Both the position numbers and the translations under genes were made by a program. Source: Armatimonadota bacterium (lineage in GTDB: Bacteria; Armatimonadota; UBA5829). From it: a stretch of 50,026 bases of DNA. The stretch is taken from contig JAAYKE010000132.1 of the NCBI GenBank assembly GCA_012522575.1, positions 1 through 50,026 of the forward strand, written 5' to 3'. Positions 7,962 through 17,143 of this stretch are shown here, piece after piece. Numbering within the stretch: position 1 is the stretch's first letter; each line of letters opens with the position of its first letter. The notes below the pieces were generated by a model. That model had not been told where the DNA came from. It worked only from the letters and a program-made list of their open reading frames with translations, and ran no database searches.

Positions 7962-10319
7962 TTATTTCATCGTGACAACAGTCGCTCCGGAGCCGCCTTC
8001 TGATGATTCTCCAAGACGATATGATTTTACTCCCGGATGATTTTTCAGCAACTCCCATACAACCTGTCTGAGTATGCCGGTTCCCTTGCCGTGGATAATC
8101 CGCAACTGCGGCGCGCCGGCAGCCATCGCATCGTCTATGTATTTATCCAAATCGATCAACGCCTGCTCCGCGCGCATGCCTCGCAGGTGTATTTCCGGCT
8201 GAAATTCACGAGCTTTTTCCATAGATATTTTCGACTCGGCGGAAACCGGGCGCACCTGTGGCCTTTCCCCTTTTGCCTTGCGCAGCGTGGAAATGGGAAC
8301 GGTAACTCTCATCACGCCGATCATCACCACAACTTTTCCATCGACCGGCCCCTCTACTATCTCGCCATCCTGATTGACATTTGCTATGCGGACCGCAGCT
8401 CCTGGTTTGAGGTCGGCAGCTTCGGGCAGGCGATCGTCCTCCTGCTCTTTTGGAGGGGGAGCGGAACTGGCCTCATCGAATTGTTCGATCAGTTTTTCGG
8501 CTGTTTTTCTGAGGTCCTGAGCGCGCTTGGAGTCTTTTTTCTGCACCGCCAGTTGTTCGAGGGTCCTGTCAAGTCTGCGCTGATATGAATCGAGCATAGC
8601 GCGGGCGCGATCCCTGGCTTTTGCCTCTACGCTTTGCTTTACAGATTCCAGTCGATCGACTTGCTCCTGATAGCGTTTTTTAAGGGCGTCGGCATCTGAG
8701 GTTATCCTCTGCGCGGCGACCTTTTCCTGCGCCGCCGCTCGCTGAGTTTCCTCGAGCCTGCGGATAAGCTCATCAGCAGCCTCCACCTCAGAGCCGAGAC
8801 TGTCCCTGGCGGCAGATATTATCGACTGATCCAAGCCCAATCGATGAGCTATGGCAAACGCGTTGCTGGCTCCCGGTATGCCTACCTGCAGGCGATATGT
8901 GGGCTGAAGCGTTTCGGGGTCGAACTCCACGCGGGCGTTTTCGATTCCATCGTGTCGATATGCAAATTCTTTCAGCTCTCCGTAGTGTGTGGTGGCGACG
9001 ATTTTGCAGCCTTTATCGAGCAGATAATCCAGTATCGCCTTGGCCAGCGCCGCTCCCTCGGCAGGGTCGGTTCCCGCACCAATCTCATCCATCAACACCA
9101 GCGCGTTTTCGGCGGCTCCGCGGGTAATGCGCACAATGTTGTTCATGTGAGAAGAAAAAGTGGACAGCGATTGCTCTATGCTCTGCTCGTCCCCAATATC
9201 CGCGTAAATCTGACTAAAGATCGCTACTTCGGTTCCTGGCTCGGCGGGCACGTGCAATCCGCTGGCGGCCATCAACGAAAAAATACCTATGGTCTTGAGG
9301 CTGACGGTTTTGCCGCCGGTGTTTGGCCCTGTGATGAGAATGGCATTGAATTTCTTGCCAAGGGTCACGTCAATAGGAACAACTTCACCTTCGAGAAGCG
9401 GATGCCTGCCGGATTTGATATCTATGCGTCCTTCATCGTTTAGGACAGGCTCGGTTCCACCATAAGCGATGCTGAGGCCGGCGCGTGCGCTGATGCAGTC
9501 GATAATGCCGACAACATTGAGCGTTGCAAGGATTTGATCCGCAGACAGCCCGACCCGCGCGGTCAGATCCGCCAGGACTTTTTCGACCTCTTCGCGCTCC
9601 TTGATGGCAAGCTGCTTGCGTTTGTTGCCCAACTCCACCACGCCTGCCGGTTCGATGAAAAGCGTCGCGCCGGATGCGCTGGAATCGTGGACTATGCCGG
9701 GGATGACTCCGCGATATTCCGCCTTGACCGGAATGCAATATCGATCCCCGCGAATGGTGACGATAGGCTCCTGGATGGCAGTGCGGTATTGACCCGACTG
9801 CAAATATGAGTTCATCTTTTCGGAAAGTCTGGAATGCGCTATCTGCAAGTCTGCGCGCACCCGAGCCAGAGCGGGGCTGGCTGTGTTGAGCACCTCTCCG
9901 GATTGAGAGATCGCGCCGGATATGGCGGTCTCTATAGCCTCGAATTGTCCGATTTCCGAGCCAAGATCGCCAAGGATCGGATACCTCGGCTTGAGCTTTT
10001 CCAGAAACCAGCGCAACTTGCCCGCCGCCTGAAGCGTGCCCATAATAGACAGCAAATCGTGCGGCTGCAGCAGGGCTTCTATGCGGGCGCGCTCAACGTG
10101 ATGCCTTATGTCGACAATTCCACCAAGGGGTATATTGCCTTCGTATAGAAGAATCGCGCGCGCCTCGCTGGTTTCCTGCTGTTTGCGTTTTGCCGTTTCG
10201 AGATCTGTGGCAGGGTACGAAAGACCGGCGACCTCTCGCCCAATTGCGCAGGCCGCCTGATCCTGGAGTTTGGCTACCACCTTCTCGAACTCAAGAACTC
10301 GAAGCGTATGTTCCTCCAT
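7962..10319 (-). CDS. mutS2: Endonuclease MutS2
   Basis: 785 residues. The MutS-type ATPase has Walker A GPNTGGKT near residue 330, a Walker B region VLMDEIGAGTDPAEGAAL and STFSSHMNNI. A long charged coiled coil (about 500-620) is followed by a KOW-like linker and a C-terminal Smr nuclease domain (IHLRGMRAEQALIDLD, IIHGKGTG). Family roles include anti-recombination and ribosome-collision splitting. The ATG at 10319 gives the normal MEEHTLRVLEFEKV start. No ribosome site precedes it, and the promoter at 10329-10357 would put the transcript start about 3 nt before it. The open frame continues upstream, but only into promoter and repeat sequence. Confidence 0.93.
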   Translation of the reverse strand: MEEHTLRVLEFEKVVAKLQDQAACAIGREVAGLSYPATDLETAKRKQQETSEARAILLYEGNIPLGGIVDIRHHVERARIEALLQPHDLLSIMGTLQAAGKLRWFLEKLKPRYPILGDLGSEIGQFEAIETAISGAISQSGEVLNTASPALARVRADLQIAHSRLSEKMNSYLQSGQYRTAIQEPIVTIRGDRYCIPVKAEYRGVIPGIVHDSSASGATLFIEPAGVVELGNKRKQLAIKEREEVEKVLADLTARVGLSADQILATLNVVGIIDCISARAGLSIAYGGTEPVLNDEGRIDIKSGRHPLLEGEVVPIDVTLGKKFNAILITGPNTGGKTVSLKTIGIFSLMAASGLHVPAEPGTEVAIFSQIYADIGDEQSIEQSLSTFSSHMNNIVRITRGAAENALVLMDEIGAGTDPAEGAALAKAILDYLLDKGCKIVATTHYGELKEFAYRHDGIENARVEFDPETLQPTYRLQVGIPGASNAFAIAHRLGLDQSIISAARDSLGSEVEAADELIRRLEETQRAAAQEKVAAQRITSDADALKKRYQEQVDRLESVKQSVEAKARDRARAMLDSYQRRLDRTLEQLAVQKKDSKRAQDLRKTAEKLIEQFDEASSAPPPKEQEDDRLPEAADLKPGAAVRIANVNQDGEIVEGPVDGKVVVMIGVMRVTVPISTLRKAKGERPQVRPVSAESKISMEKAREFQPEIHLRGMRAEQALIDLDKYIDDAMAAGAPQLRIIHGKGTGILRQVVWELLKNHPGVKSYRLGESSEGGSGATVVTMK

Positions 10320-10328
10320 AATCAATGA

Positions 10329-10357
10329 ATTATAACAGATGGCAAAGGCGCTGTCAG
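10329..10357 (-). promoter_or_regulatory. Strong promoter for mutS2, predicting a leaderless transcript
   Basis: Minus-strand CTGACA (10357-10352) and TATAAT (10334-10329) with a 17-bp spacer. The +1 position should be near 10322, three bases before the ATG, which fits the absence of a Shine-Dalgarno site. The MITE-like copy 2 begins 13 bp upstream of the -35 box. Confidence 0.8.
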
Positions 10358-10370
10358 CACGCCGCAGCCC

Positions 10371-10655
10371 GTAACAGCTCACGAATGATGATTACCCCTG
10401 CCCGTAGTGTCCGATCTCCGTCTCGGACTAGGCTAGAACATATGCCGGCTACTACATTTGAATGCGTCATGTAAATTGTCATTCCGAGGCAAATGCCGAG
10501 GAATCTGCTTTTCCCTTCTCTTTTCCGGCTTTCGCTTCTTTCGAGTTTTCGCGATTTACAGAAAGCAGATTTCTCACTTCGTTCGAAATGACATGGTTTG
10601 TGTGGCTGGGACAGAGGCCATCCACTTTAATCACTCACGAAGAGTGAGTTGTTAC
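10371..10655. mobile_element. MITE-like palindromic element, copy 2 (285 bp)
   Basis: The same 12-bp ends as copy 1: GTAACAGCTCAC at 10371-10382 and GTGAGTTGTTAC at 10644-10655. The internal inverted arms (about 10477-10512 and 10562-10593) and most of the remaining sequence align with copy 1. It lacks the extra 24 bp that copy 1 carries after its right inner arm. The flanking octamers (CGCAGCCC and CGCTCCTG) no longer match, so the insertion may be older or rearranged. It lies between the GH20-like gene and the mutS2 promoter. Confidence 0.82.
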
Positions 10656-10676
10656 CGCTCCTGCTCTACCTCACGC

Positions 10677-13523
10677 TTATTCCTCCGTCGTCATCGCGAC
10701 CAAAAACGGGGATGCCTCCGGGTGATGCGCCACGAAGTCAATAGATGTCACCTTAACCTTTGGCCTCGGATTATCCCAACTCAGCTCACTGACTCCGATC
10801 AGCGCTCCGCCGCGTATCTTTTCGCGCCATGCAAAGCCATAAGTCAATGCAGTCGATTGATCGTACCAAGCCGATATTTCTCTGGAATAAGCGAGGTCTA
10901 TTTGCTCGACTTCGCCATCCTCATATTTGACAACATAGCTGCCCGCTTTGGAGCCATCCTCCGCTCCGTGAGCGCAGCCATGCAAAAAGTGGATGGTCGA
11001 AAATCGGGTATTGACCTCGATTCCCGTTATAGACTTCGGAAACTCCTCCGGCATCCCTCTTCCGCCAAGCATAATGACAGATGGGCAGTCAACTTCAGCC
11101 GGCAACACCAAATATGGGACAGAATCCATCCACTGCACGCCATCGGGTATCCCGCGAAGGTCATTGCCATGACCCAATCCGAGCCAGCCGATAGAACGCG
11201 CGGAATCCGCCCTTGATATATTGCAATGGCGATCCAATCGAATCACCTTATATTCGGGCTGCTTACAGGGCTGGTCGGGATACCACATCTTCTTGAAGAT
11301 CACATCCGGCCTGTAAGGCAGCATATCCAAAGCCGGTCGGGTTGGATTCCACGCCCACGCTGCGCCTAAAATATACGCATAAAGCTGGCGAGGCTGCTGG
11401 GCAAGTACAACATCCTCTTCTTCCCACCCTGTCCAGGTGGTCTGCATCATTCCCGCTATCCTGCGCTTGTCGGCATAATCCGAGAACAAAGCGATATTTC
11501 GAGGGTCATACCAGGTGCAGCCTATGACCGTGAAACCCCGCGATTGATAGACGTCCACCGATGAGTACTCCAACGCAGGGGAATATCGCCAGTCGTTGAT
11601 GACGATATCCTTGGGCACTCGATCAAGCAAATCGCGGTAGTCCATTCGCGACAGCAAATCCCCCCAAATCATCATTTTGCATCCCCTGGATTTGAGGTAG
11701 TCATAGACCTTGCGAATGTGCTCGACGTATAACTTATGCTTTCCTATGGCTTTGCACTGGTCGTCATAGGGCATCACCCCGCGCATATCGTATTCATCAT
11801 GGCCGGCATGCACGTATTCAGGCTGGCCGAAAAGCTCAATCGCCTCATCAAACAAGCTGTATATCAACTCATAGGATTTGGGATTGGACATACAGTAGCA
11901 GTATGGAGTGTTGGGATCCTCGGCCAGCGCCTGATGTTCCGGCGCTCGAAGAATATATGACACATGGCCCGGGCATTGCACCAACGGCGTGACAGTGATG
12001 TGATGCCGCCTTGCAATTTCGAGCAACTTAGGTATATCCTCGCGCGGCATGCACCTGTCGCGGTCGACAATCTCCGGGTGGCTTTTCCAGTCTATGTTGT
12101 CGATTTGCAGCACGATATTGTTAATTTTAAGCGGCGCAAGCACGTTTGTGATCAACTTGCCGATATGGGACAGCGCATCGCGAGAGGCAAGCAGATGAAC
12201 TCCGCGGAAACCAAATCGCGGCGTATCTCGCACGGTAATAGACGGCATGTATATCGCGCCGTCGGCGTCTTTGCTCAGCAACTGCTTGAAAGTCTGTATG
12301 CCATAGAACGTATCCGGGGCGGACGACCCGCAAATCACCACGCGCTCAGGGGACACATTCATAGCATAGGAACCGTTTCCCCTTGCCGAACGCGGCAGAA
12401 ACAGCGAATCCCGCCGACATATCGAGTTAAGCAATTCGTTGCGCGTCGTCTCGCCGATTACTATCGCGTTAGACACATGAGTAAAATCGATTCCGGCAAC
12501 CGATGATCTCACCACCGCCAGACTACCGCCGCCCAGCCGCCGGATTGCCTCGTTTATCTGATCGGCGCTCCATAAATCACTCTCGGCAGCGTTATCGTTG
12601 ACGATTATCCTCGTATCCGATTTGATATGAAACGGCTCCCTGCTGCGTCGCTGGTGAACTTCCATCGGTTCGGGAATTATAAAATTGTTTTTCTTTGCAG
12701 GCTCTGGTTCGGTCACAGCCTGTGCTCCTGCAGGCGCATCGGCAGCGGGCTTGAGCATCTCCGGGGCGCCGCGGTATGTATTGAATTTGAAGCTTGCCTC
12801 ATCCGGGGCTATGAGCCTGCCAAATTTTGAAAAAGTGGCGTATTTGAGCGGCACGGGAGCCCAACTGCTAAGTTCGCCAAGGCTGATCTGGTTGCGACAG
12901 AGGTTGATCCGCCAAAAAGGTTCGTTTTTGCCAAGCGGCCGGATCATCTCAAATGGAATCGCGACCTCGACTGCCCACCGATCTTTCATTTTTACAGCGG
13001 CAGCCTGCCATTTGCCCTCCGGTTTCGCCCAGCCGGGCTGCTGACAGGTCTTTGCTCCCAAGAGATTGACCGCAAAATGATGGCAGTTGCTCGCATCCGC
13101 AACGGAATGTGGGGATATGTAGATTTCAATCGAGTCGTCCTGCCAGACAGGCTCGCCATCGAGCGCATATTCTGCCCTGGCTCGATCCATGCGCTCGTCT
13201 CTGCACTCAAAGGCGAAATAAATAGCCGTCTTGTCGTAACAGATTTGCACGTAAGTCGACTGAGCAGCAGCATCGCCCGATCCCACCAGCCTGAAATTGC
13301 CCAGCCTGGGCACATTGGCCCAGGTAAGCTCGCTGATCTTCCCATCTATCCTTGGCGATCTGCTCGCATAAGTCGGTATGGCATTGAAGATTCCTGTTTC
13401 ATCGCTTCCGTTTGCAGCCTGCATCGTGCCTCCATCCACCCGGCAGCTAAGGCCTTGCACCAAAACAAGAGCAATAAGCATAGCCGCCCACATTTTTTCC
13501 AACGCTTTTGTTGTGTAGTGCAC
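10677..13523 (-). CDS. Secreted GH20-like beta-N-acetylhexosaminidase with N-terminal CBM9-like domain
   Basis: 948 residues. A hydrophobic export signal (MWAAMLIALVLVQGLSC) lies near the N-terminus. Residues about 45-250 resemble a CBM9-type carbohydrate-binding domain (IDGKISELTWANVP, DDSIEIYISP). A GH20 N-terminal domain follows (IIPEPMEVHQR, IVIGETTRNELL), then the catalytic barrel. The acid/base pair is D576-E577 in VHAGHDEYD, where typical GH20 enzymes read H-x-G-G-D-E. The C-terminal 200 residues form another beta-rich domain. The likely role is release of N-acetylhexosamine from extracellular glycans. GTG 13523 has GGAG 11 nt upstream; ATG 13493, right at the signal peptide, is an alternative. 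It follows valS by 27 nt. Confidence 0.8.
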   Translation of the reverse strand: MHYTTKALEKMWAAMLIALVLVQGLSCRVDGGTMQAANGSDETGIFNAIPTYASRSPRIDGKISELTWANVPRLGNFRLVGSGDAAAQSTYVQICYDKTAIYFAFECRDERMDRARAEYALDGEPVWQDDSIEIYISPHSVADASNCHHFAVNLLGAKTCQQPGWAKPEGKWQAAAVKMKDRWAVEVAIPFEMIRPLGKNEPFWRINLCRNQISLGELSSWAPVPLKYATFSKFGRLIAPDEASFKFNTYRGAPEMLKPAADAPAGAQAVTEPEPAKKNNFIIPEPMEVHQRRSREPFHIKSDTRIIVNDNAAESDLWSADQINEAIRRLGGGSLAVVRSSVAGIDFTHVSNAIVIGETTRNELLNSICRRDSLFLPRSARGNGSYAMNVSPERVVICGSSAPDTFYGIQTFKQLLSKDADGAIYMPSITVRDTPRFGFRGVHLLASRDALSHIGKLITNVLAPLKINNIVLQIDNIDWKSHPEIVDRDRCMPREDIPKLLEIARRHHITVTPLVQCPGHVSYILRAPEHQALAEDPNTPYCYCMSNPKSYELIYSLFDEAIELFGQPEYVHAGHDEYDMRGVMPYDDQCKAIGKHKLYVEHIRKVYDYLKSRGCKMMIWGDLLSRMDYRDLLDRVPKDIVINDWRYSPALEYSSVDVYQSRGFTVIGCTWYDPRNIALFSDYADKRRIAGMMQTTWTGWEEEDVVLAQQPRQLYAYILGAAWAWNPTRPALDMLPYRPDVIFKKMWYPDQPCKQPEYKVIRLDRHCNISRADSARSIGWLGLGHGNDLRGIPDGVQWMDSVPYLVLPAEVDCPSVIMLGGRGMPEEFPKSITGIEVNTRFSTIHFLHGCAHGAEDGSKAGSYVVKYEDGEVEQIDLAYSREISAWYDQSTALTYGFAWREKIRGGALIGVSELSWDNPRPKVKVTSIDFVAHHPEASPFLVAMTTEE

Positions 13524-13550
13524 TTCAAGAATTGCTCCAGAAAATATAAC

Positions 13551-16211
13551 TCAGCGACCCAATACCTGCTTCTTTTCCATCAGTTTTTGTCTCTTTTCCG
13601 TTAACTCCGCCACTATGCGTCGCTCTTTTTCGATAACGGGAGCCGGAGCCTTTGAAACAAACTGATCATTAGCTAATTTCGACTCGTGCGGCGCAAGTTC
13701 CTTTGTCAGCGCATCAATTTCGGATTGAATTCGATCAAGCTCCCGCTCGACATCGATCACTCCGGCCACCTCGATGTAGATATCGATTTTGTGAAGGTGA
13801 GCGGACAGACATTTGCTCTTCTCGGAGTCTGTAATCGAATCCGCCAGGTTGATTGCGCCGACTCGCGCCAGTGATTTTATGCTGCTTTCGTTGCGCTCGA
13901 TGAGGGCTTTGGTCTCCCCGCCGACCACAATCAATACATCCGCCGGCTTGCCCGGAGATACGCCAAGCTCAGTGCGCAGATTTCTTACTGATCGGACAAT
14001 ATCCATCACGATGCCCATCTCGGCCTCTGCAGCGTCATTGATGGCGGACTCATCTGATTCAGGGAACGCAGCGACCATTATGCTCTCCCCTGAATGCGGC
14101 AACGCCTGCCATATCTGCTCCGTGATAAACGGGGTGATGGGATGCAGCAGACGCATTGTCGTCTCCAGCACGTGATACAGAGTCTGCTGAGCCTCGTTTT
14201 TCTCCTTTTGCGAACCTCTGAGGCGAGGCTTTGCAAGTTCGATGAACCAATCGCAAAACTCGCTCCATATAAACTCATAAAGCGCATTGGAGGCATCGTC
14301 GATGTCGTAGGTTGTCAGAGATTCGTTTACCGTGCGAATGGTGCGGTGCAGGCGCGACATTATCCATTTGTCAGCCAGAACAGCATCGTCACCTCCGGGA
14401 CAAAAATCGCCATCGACCTCGAAATCCTCCAGATTCATCATCACAAACCGAGATGCGTTCCATATCTTGTTGCCGAAGTTTCGAACGTTTTCGACACGCC
14501 TGTCGGAGAAGCGAATGTCCTGATTTTTGCCCGCCTGCTGCATCAAAGCGAATCTCAGAGCATCTGCGCCGTATTTGCCTATCAGATCAAGAGGGTCGAC
14601 GCCAGTGCCCAGGGACTTGCTCATTCGTCTGCCTTCTTCGTTTAGCACGGTGGCGTAGATGTAGACGTCCTTGAACGGAATCTGTTCGAGATATTCCAGG
14701 CTGGAAAAAATCATCCTGGCAACCCAGAGATAGATGATTTCGCTCGCCGTAACCAGCACATCGGTTGGATAGAAATAGTCCAGTTCAGGATTGTTTTTCG
14801 GCCATCCGAGAGTGGCAAAGGGCCAGAGAGCCGAGAAGAACCACGTTTCGAGCACATCCGGGTCCTGGACCACATTTGCGTTGCCACATTGGGCGCAAGG
14901 GTCGAGGTCGGACTTCGCGGTTGTGTATTGTCCGCAATCCTCACACTTCCATACCGGAATACGATGTCCCCACCAGAGCTGCCGGGATATGCACCAGTCG
15001 CGGATGTTATCCATCCAGTCTATATAAATATCGGCATAGCGATCGGGGAAGAACTTGACTTTTCCCTGCTTGACAACTTCGATGGCAGGCGCGGCAAGCT
15101 CTTTCATTTTGCAGAACCATTGCTCGGAGAGCAGAGGCTCGATGACGGTGTGGCATCTCTCACAAGACCCCACAGAGTGCGTATAGTCCTCTATTTTCTC
15201 GACCAGTCCCAACGCTTCGAAGTCCTCTACCACTTTTTTTCTGGCTTCGTATCGATCTAACCCTGCGTATTTTGCTCCTGCCTGTTGGGTCATCGTCCCG
15301 TCAGGGCCAATGACAACCACCTGCGGCAGGTTGTGGCGCAGCCCTATTTCGAAGTCATTGGGATCGTGCGCCGGGGTTGCCTTGACCGCTCCTGTGCCGA
15401 ACTCTATATCGACGAATTCATCCGCTATTATCGGGATGACTCGATCGGTGAGCGGAAGGCTGACAGATTTGCCGATCATCGCTTTGTAGCGGTCGTCATC
15501 AGGGTTCACCGTGACAGCGGTATCGCCGAGCATCGTCTCAGGGCGCGTGGTAGCAACGACTACATAGCCTGAGCCATCCTCATAAGGGTAGCGCAGATAC
15601 CAAAGATGAGAGTTCTGCTCAACATATTCCACCTCGATATCCGATATTGCAGTGTGGCATCTCGGACACCAGTTGATGACTCGCGCGCCGCGATATATCA
15701 TCCCCTTGTTGAAGAGGCGCACGAATGATTCGAGTACGGCATCCACGTAGCCCTCGTCCATCGTGAAGCGTTCCCGGCTCCAGTCGAAACTGCATCCCAT
15801 CGTCTTGAACTGATGCAGTATCTGGCCGCCGTATTCCTCTTTCCATGCCCATACACGCTTCAAAAACTCCTCCCGGCCAAGGTCGTGCCGAGTCAGGCCC
15901 TGTTCGGCTATCTGCTGTTCGACTTTGTTTTGAGTGGCTATTCCCGCGTGGTCAGTGCCCGGCAAACAAAGTGTCTCATAGCCCTGCATACGCTTCCAGC
16001 GAGTCAACACATCCTGGATTGTGTAGCACAATGCGTGGCCGATATGAAGCGAGCCGGTGACGTTGGGAGGAGGGATGGTGATGCAATACTCCGGCTTGCC
16101 CTCGTGCACGTCCGCACGAAAATAGTCCTTATCCATCCAGAATTGATACCATTTTTTTTCTACATCCGCAGGGTCATACACTTTGGGCAGTTGTTGGATT
16201 TCGTTATTCAT
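13551..16211 (-). CDS. valS: Valine-tRNA ligase
   Basis: 886 residues, typical for bacterial ValRS. Class I signatures are PPPNVTGSLHIGH (HIGH at 56-59) and RRMSKSLGTGVDP. A CP1 editing domain lies between them. Cys pairs (CERCHT, CEDCGQ, CAQCGN) suggest zinc-binding knuckles. The anticodon-binding domain is followed by a C-terminal coiled coil (last 70 residues) that clamps the tRNA. The gene lies 68 nt downstream of a small membrane-protein gene, and both stand behind a T-box leader whose specifier reads as a valine codon, so expression is likely induced when tRNA-Val is uncharged. Confidence 0.96.
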   Translation of the reverse strand: MNNEIQQLPKVYDPADVEKKWYQFWMDKDYFRADVHEGKPEYCITIPPPNVTGSLHIGHALCYTIQDVLTRWKRMQGYETLCLPGTDHAGIATQNKVEQQIAEQGLTRHDLGREEFLKRVWAWKEEYGGQILHQFKTMGCSFDWSRERFTMDEGYVDAVLESFVRLFNKGMIYRGARVINWCPRCHTAISDIEVEYVEQNSHLWYLRYPYEDGSGYVVVATTRPETMLGDTAVTVNPDDDRYKAMIGKSVSLPLTDRVIPIIADEFVDIEFGTGAVKATPAHDPNDFEIGLRHNLPQVVVIGPDGTMTQQAGAKYAGLDRYEARKKVVEDFEALGLVEKIEDYTHSVGSCERCHTVIEPLLSEQWFCKMKELAAPAIEVVKQGKVKFFPDRYADIYIDWMDNIRDWCISRQLWWGHRIPVWKCEDCGQYTTAKSDLDPCAQCGNANVVQDPDVLETWFFSALWPFATLGWPKNNPELDYFYPTDVLVTASEIIYLWVARMIFSSLEYLEQIPFKDVYIYATVLNEEGRRMSKSLGTGVDPLDLIGKYGADALRFALMQQAGKNQDIRFSDRRVENVRNFGNKIWNASRFVMMNLEDFEVDGDFCPGGDDAVLADKWIMSRLHRTIRTVNESLTTYDIDDASNALYEFIWSEFCDWFIELAKPRLRGSQKEKNEAQQTLYHVLETTMRLLHPITPFITEQIWQALPHSGESIMVAAFPESDESAINDAAEAEMGIVMDIVRSVRNLRTELGVSPGKPADVLIVVGGETKALIERNESSIKSLARVGAINLADSITDSEKSKCLSAHLHKIDIYIEVAGVIDVERELDRIQSEIDALTKELAPHESKLANDQFVSKAPAPVIEKERRIVAELTEKRQKLMEKKQVLGR

Positions 16212-16279
16212 ATCTGATGTTGTATCCTCGCAGTCTGCTAAACAGCCAAAGCCGCGCGATGATTATGCGGCTCTATGTC

Positions 16280-16756
16280 TTATATTTGTTCTACAAAGAA
16301 TTTGTCTCGACGCAGCGCAAACCAGCCTCCGAGAACTGCTCCCCAGAAGCAGGTGATTGCTATCGCGAAAAGCATAATTTCGTATGCGGTGGCGATGACT
16401 TCCTCGGAGGGATATTGATGTATGTTATCCCTCATCACGCTTAGCACAACTCCGCACAAAAGCGTCGCGCCCAAAGCCGACATCGCCGCACAAAGCAATG
16501 CGTTCAACAGCCACCATCGCGCTCTGCCAAGCCTCATCCACGGAAATTGGATCGATATGGCCGATGCCGCGACAGCAAACAATATGCCGCCTATTCCAAC
16601 GACAGCGGAATAAGTGAGGCGAGTTGAAAACTGGTTGACTATCGGCTCGTAGTATATGAAACAAGCGATAGCCGACACAATCGCAGCAGGCAGGCTCCAT
16701 ACTGCCGTGCGCACCCAAAACCATTCGCGAGCTTCCGCATAACTTATTTTGTCCAA
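16280..16756 (-). CDS. Uncharacterised four-TM membrane protein behind the valine T-box
   Basis: 158 residues from TTG 16756, preceded by GGGG 8 nt upstream. The frame is open to 16873, but the extra codons lie inside the T-box antiterminator and terminator, so the longer start is rejected. Four hydrophobic spans are clear: roughly residues 10-34, 45-68, 78-106 and 120-146. The C-terminus is basic (ALRRDKFFVEQI). I recognise no family. Its place directly between the T-box and valS implies induction during valine starvation. A role in branched-chain amino-acid handling is a guess from context only. Confidence 0.7.
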   Translation of the reverse strand: MDKISYAEAREWFWVRTAVWSLPAAIVSAIACFIYYEPIVNQFSTRLTYSAVVGIGGILFAVAASAISIQFPWMRLGRARWWLLNALLCAAMSALGATLLCGVVLSVMRDNIHQYPSEEVIATAYEIMLFAIAITCFWGAVLGGWFALRRDKFFVEQI

Positions 16757-16774
16757 AGCGCCATCCCCTATTAC

Positions 16775-17074
16775 AAAGCCCCTGTCGTCTGTTGCAAGGA
16801 CGACAGGGGCTATAATCCCTCTGCGTGGTACCACCTTGATTCCCCTGCCCGCATCATCGCCGGCAAGGCTCAATCAGCTATAACGGGCTTACCCGGCGAG
16901 GTCTAATAGGCCGAAGTCAGCCGTTCTTCTCGCGGCTGCAGGGCGACATTCGGAGGCGACACAACAGAAGCTCGCACCACAGCCCTGTGCAGCGCATACG
17001 CCGCCAAGGCTCCGCTTCCTCTCTGAGGAGTCCCGCCACCTACTCCTCCCTGCAATTGCCTTTCCTTTATCTTC
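16775..17074 (-). promoter_or_regulatory. T-box leader, probable valine specifier GUC
   Basis: Minus-strand RNA of about 300 nt. The antiterminator T-box AAGGTGGTACCACG (16837-16824) matches the 14-nt consensus at 12 positions; its UGGU suits a tRNA ending ACCA, as tRNA-Val does. A 13-bp terminator stem pairs 16811-16799 with 16789-16777 and ends in only three U. The competing antiterminator pairs GCAGGGG with CCCCUGU. In Stem I, GCAGGG (17053-17048) pairs with CCCTGC (16943-16938). The loop has AGTA (17044-17041) opposite GAA, U and then GUC at 16947-16945. An AGAGAGGAAGC stretch pairs with GCTTC in the distal stem. It controls the small membrane gene and valS. Confidence 0.88.
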
Positions 17075-17080
17075 CTGCCT

Positions 17081-17109
17081 ATTCTATCGGAATTAGCCCG
17101 GCTTGTAAA
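17081..17109 (-). promoter_or_regulatory. Promoter of the T-box/valS operon
   Basis: Minus-strand TTTACA (17109-17104) and TAGAAT (17086-17081) with a 17-bp spacer; each hexamer is one base from consensus. The predicted start is near 17074, just before the first T-box helix. The promoter lies immediately downstream of the stop of the preceding minus-strand gene (17144). Confidence 0.8.
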
Positions 17110-17143
17110 GAGAGGCCGAAAGGCAGAATCGCGAGTTGCGCGC

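Noticed and set aside
16757-16873. N-terminal extension of the four-TM protein
   Set aside because: These codons lie in the T-box antiterminator and terminator hairpins; a TTG with a ribosome site at 16756 explains the gene better.
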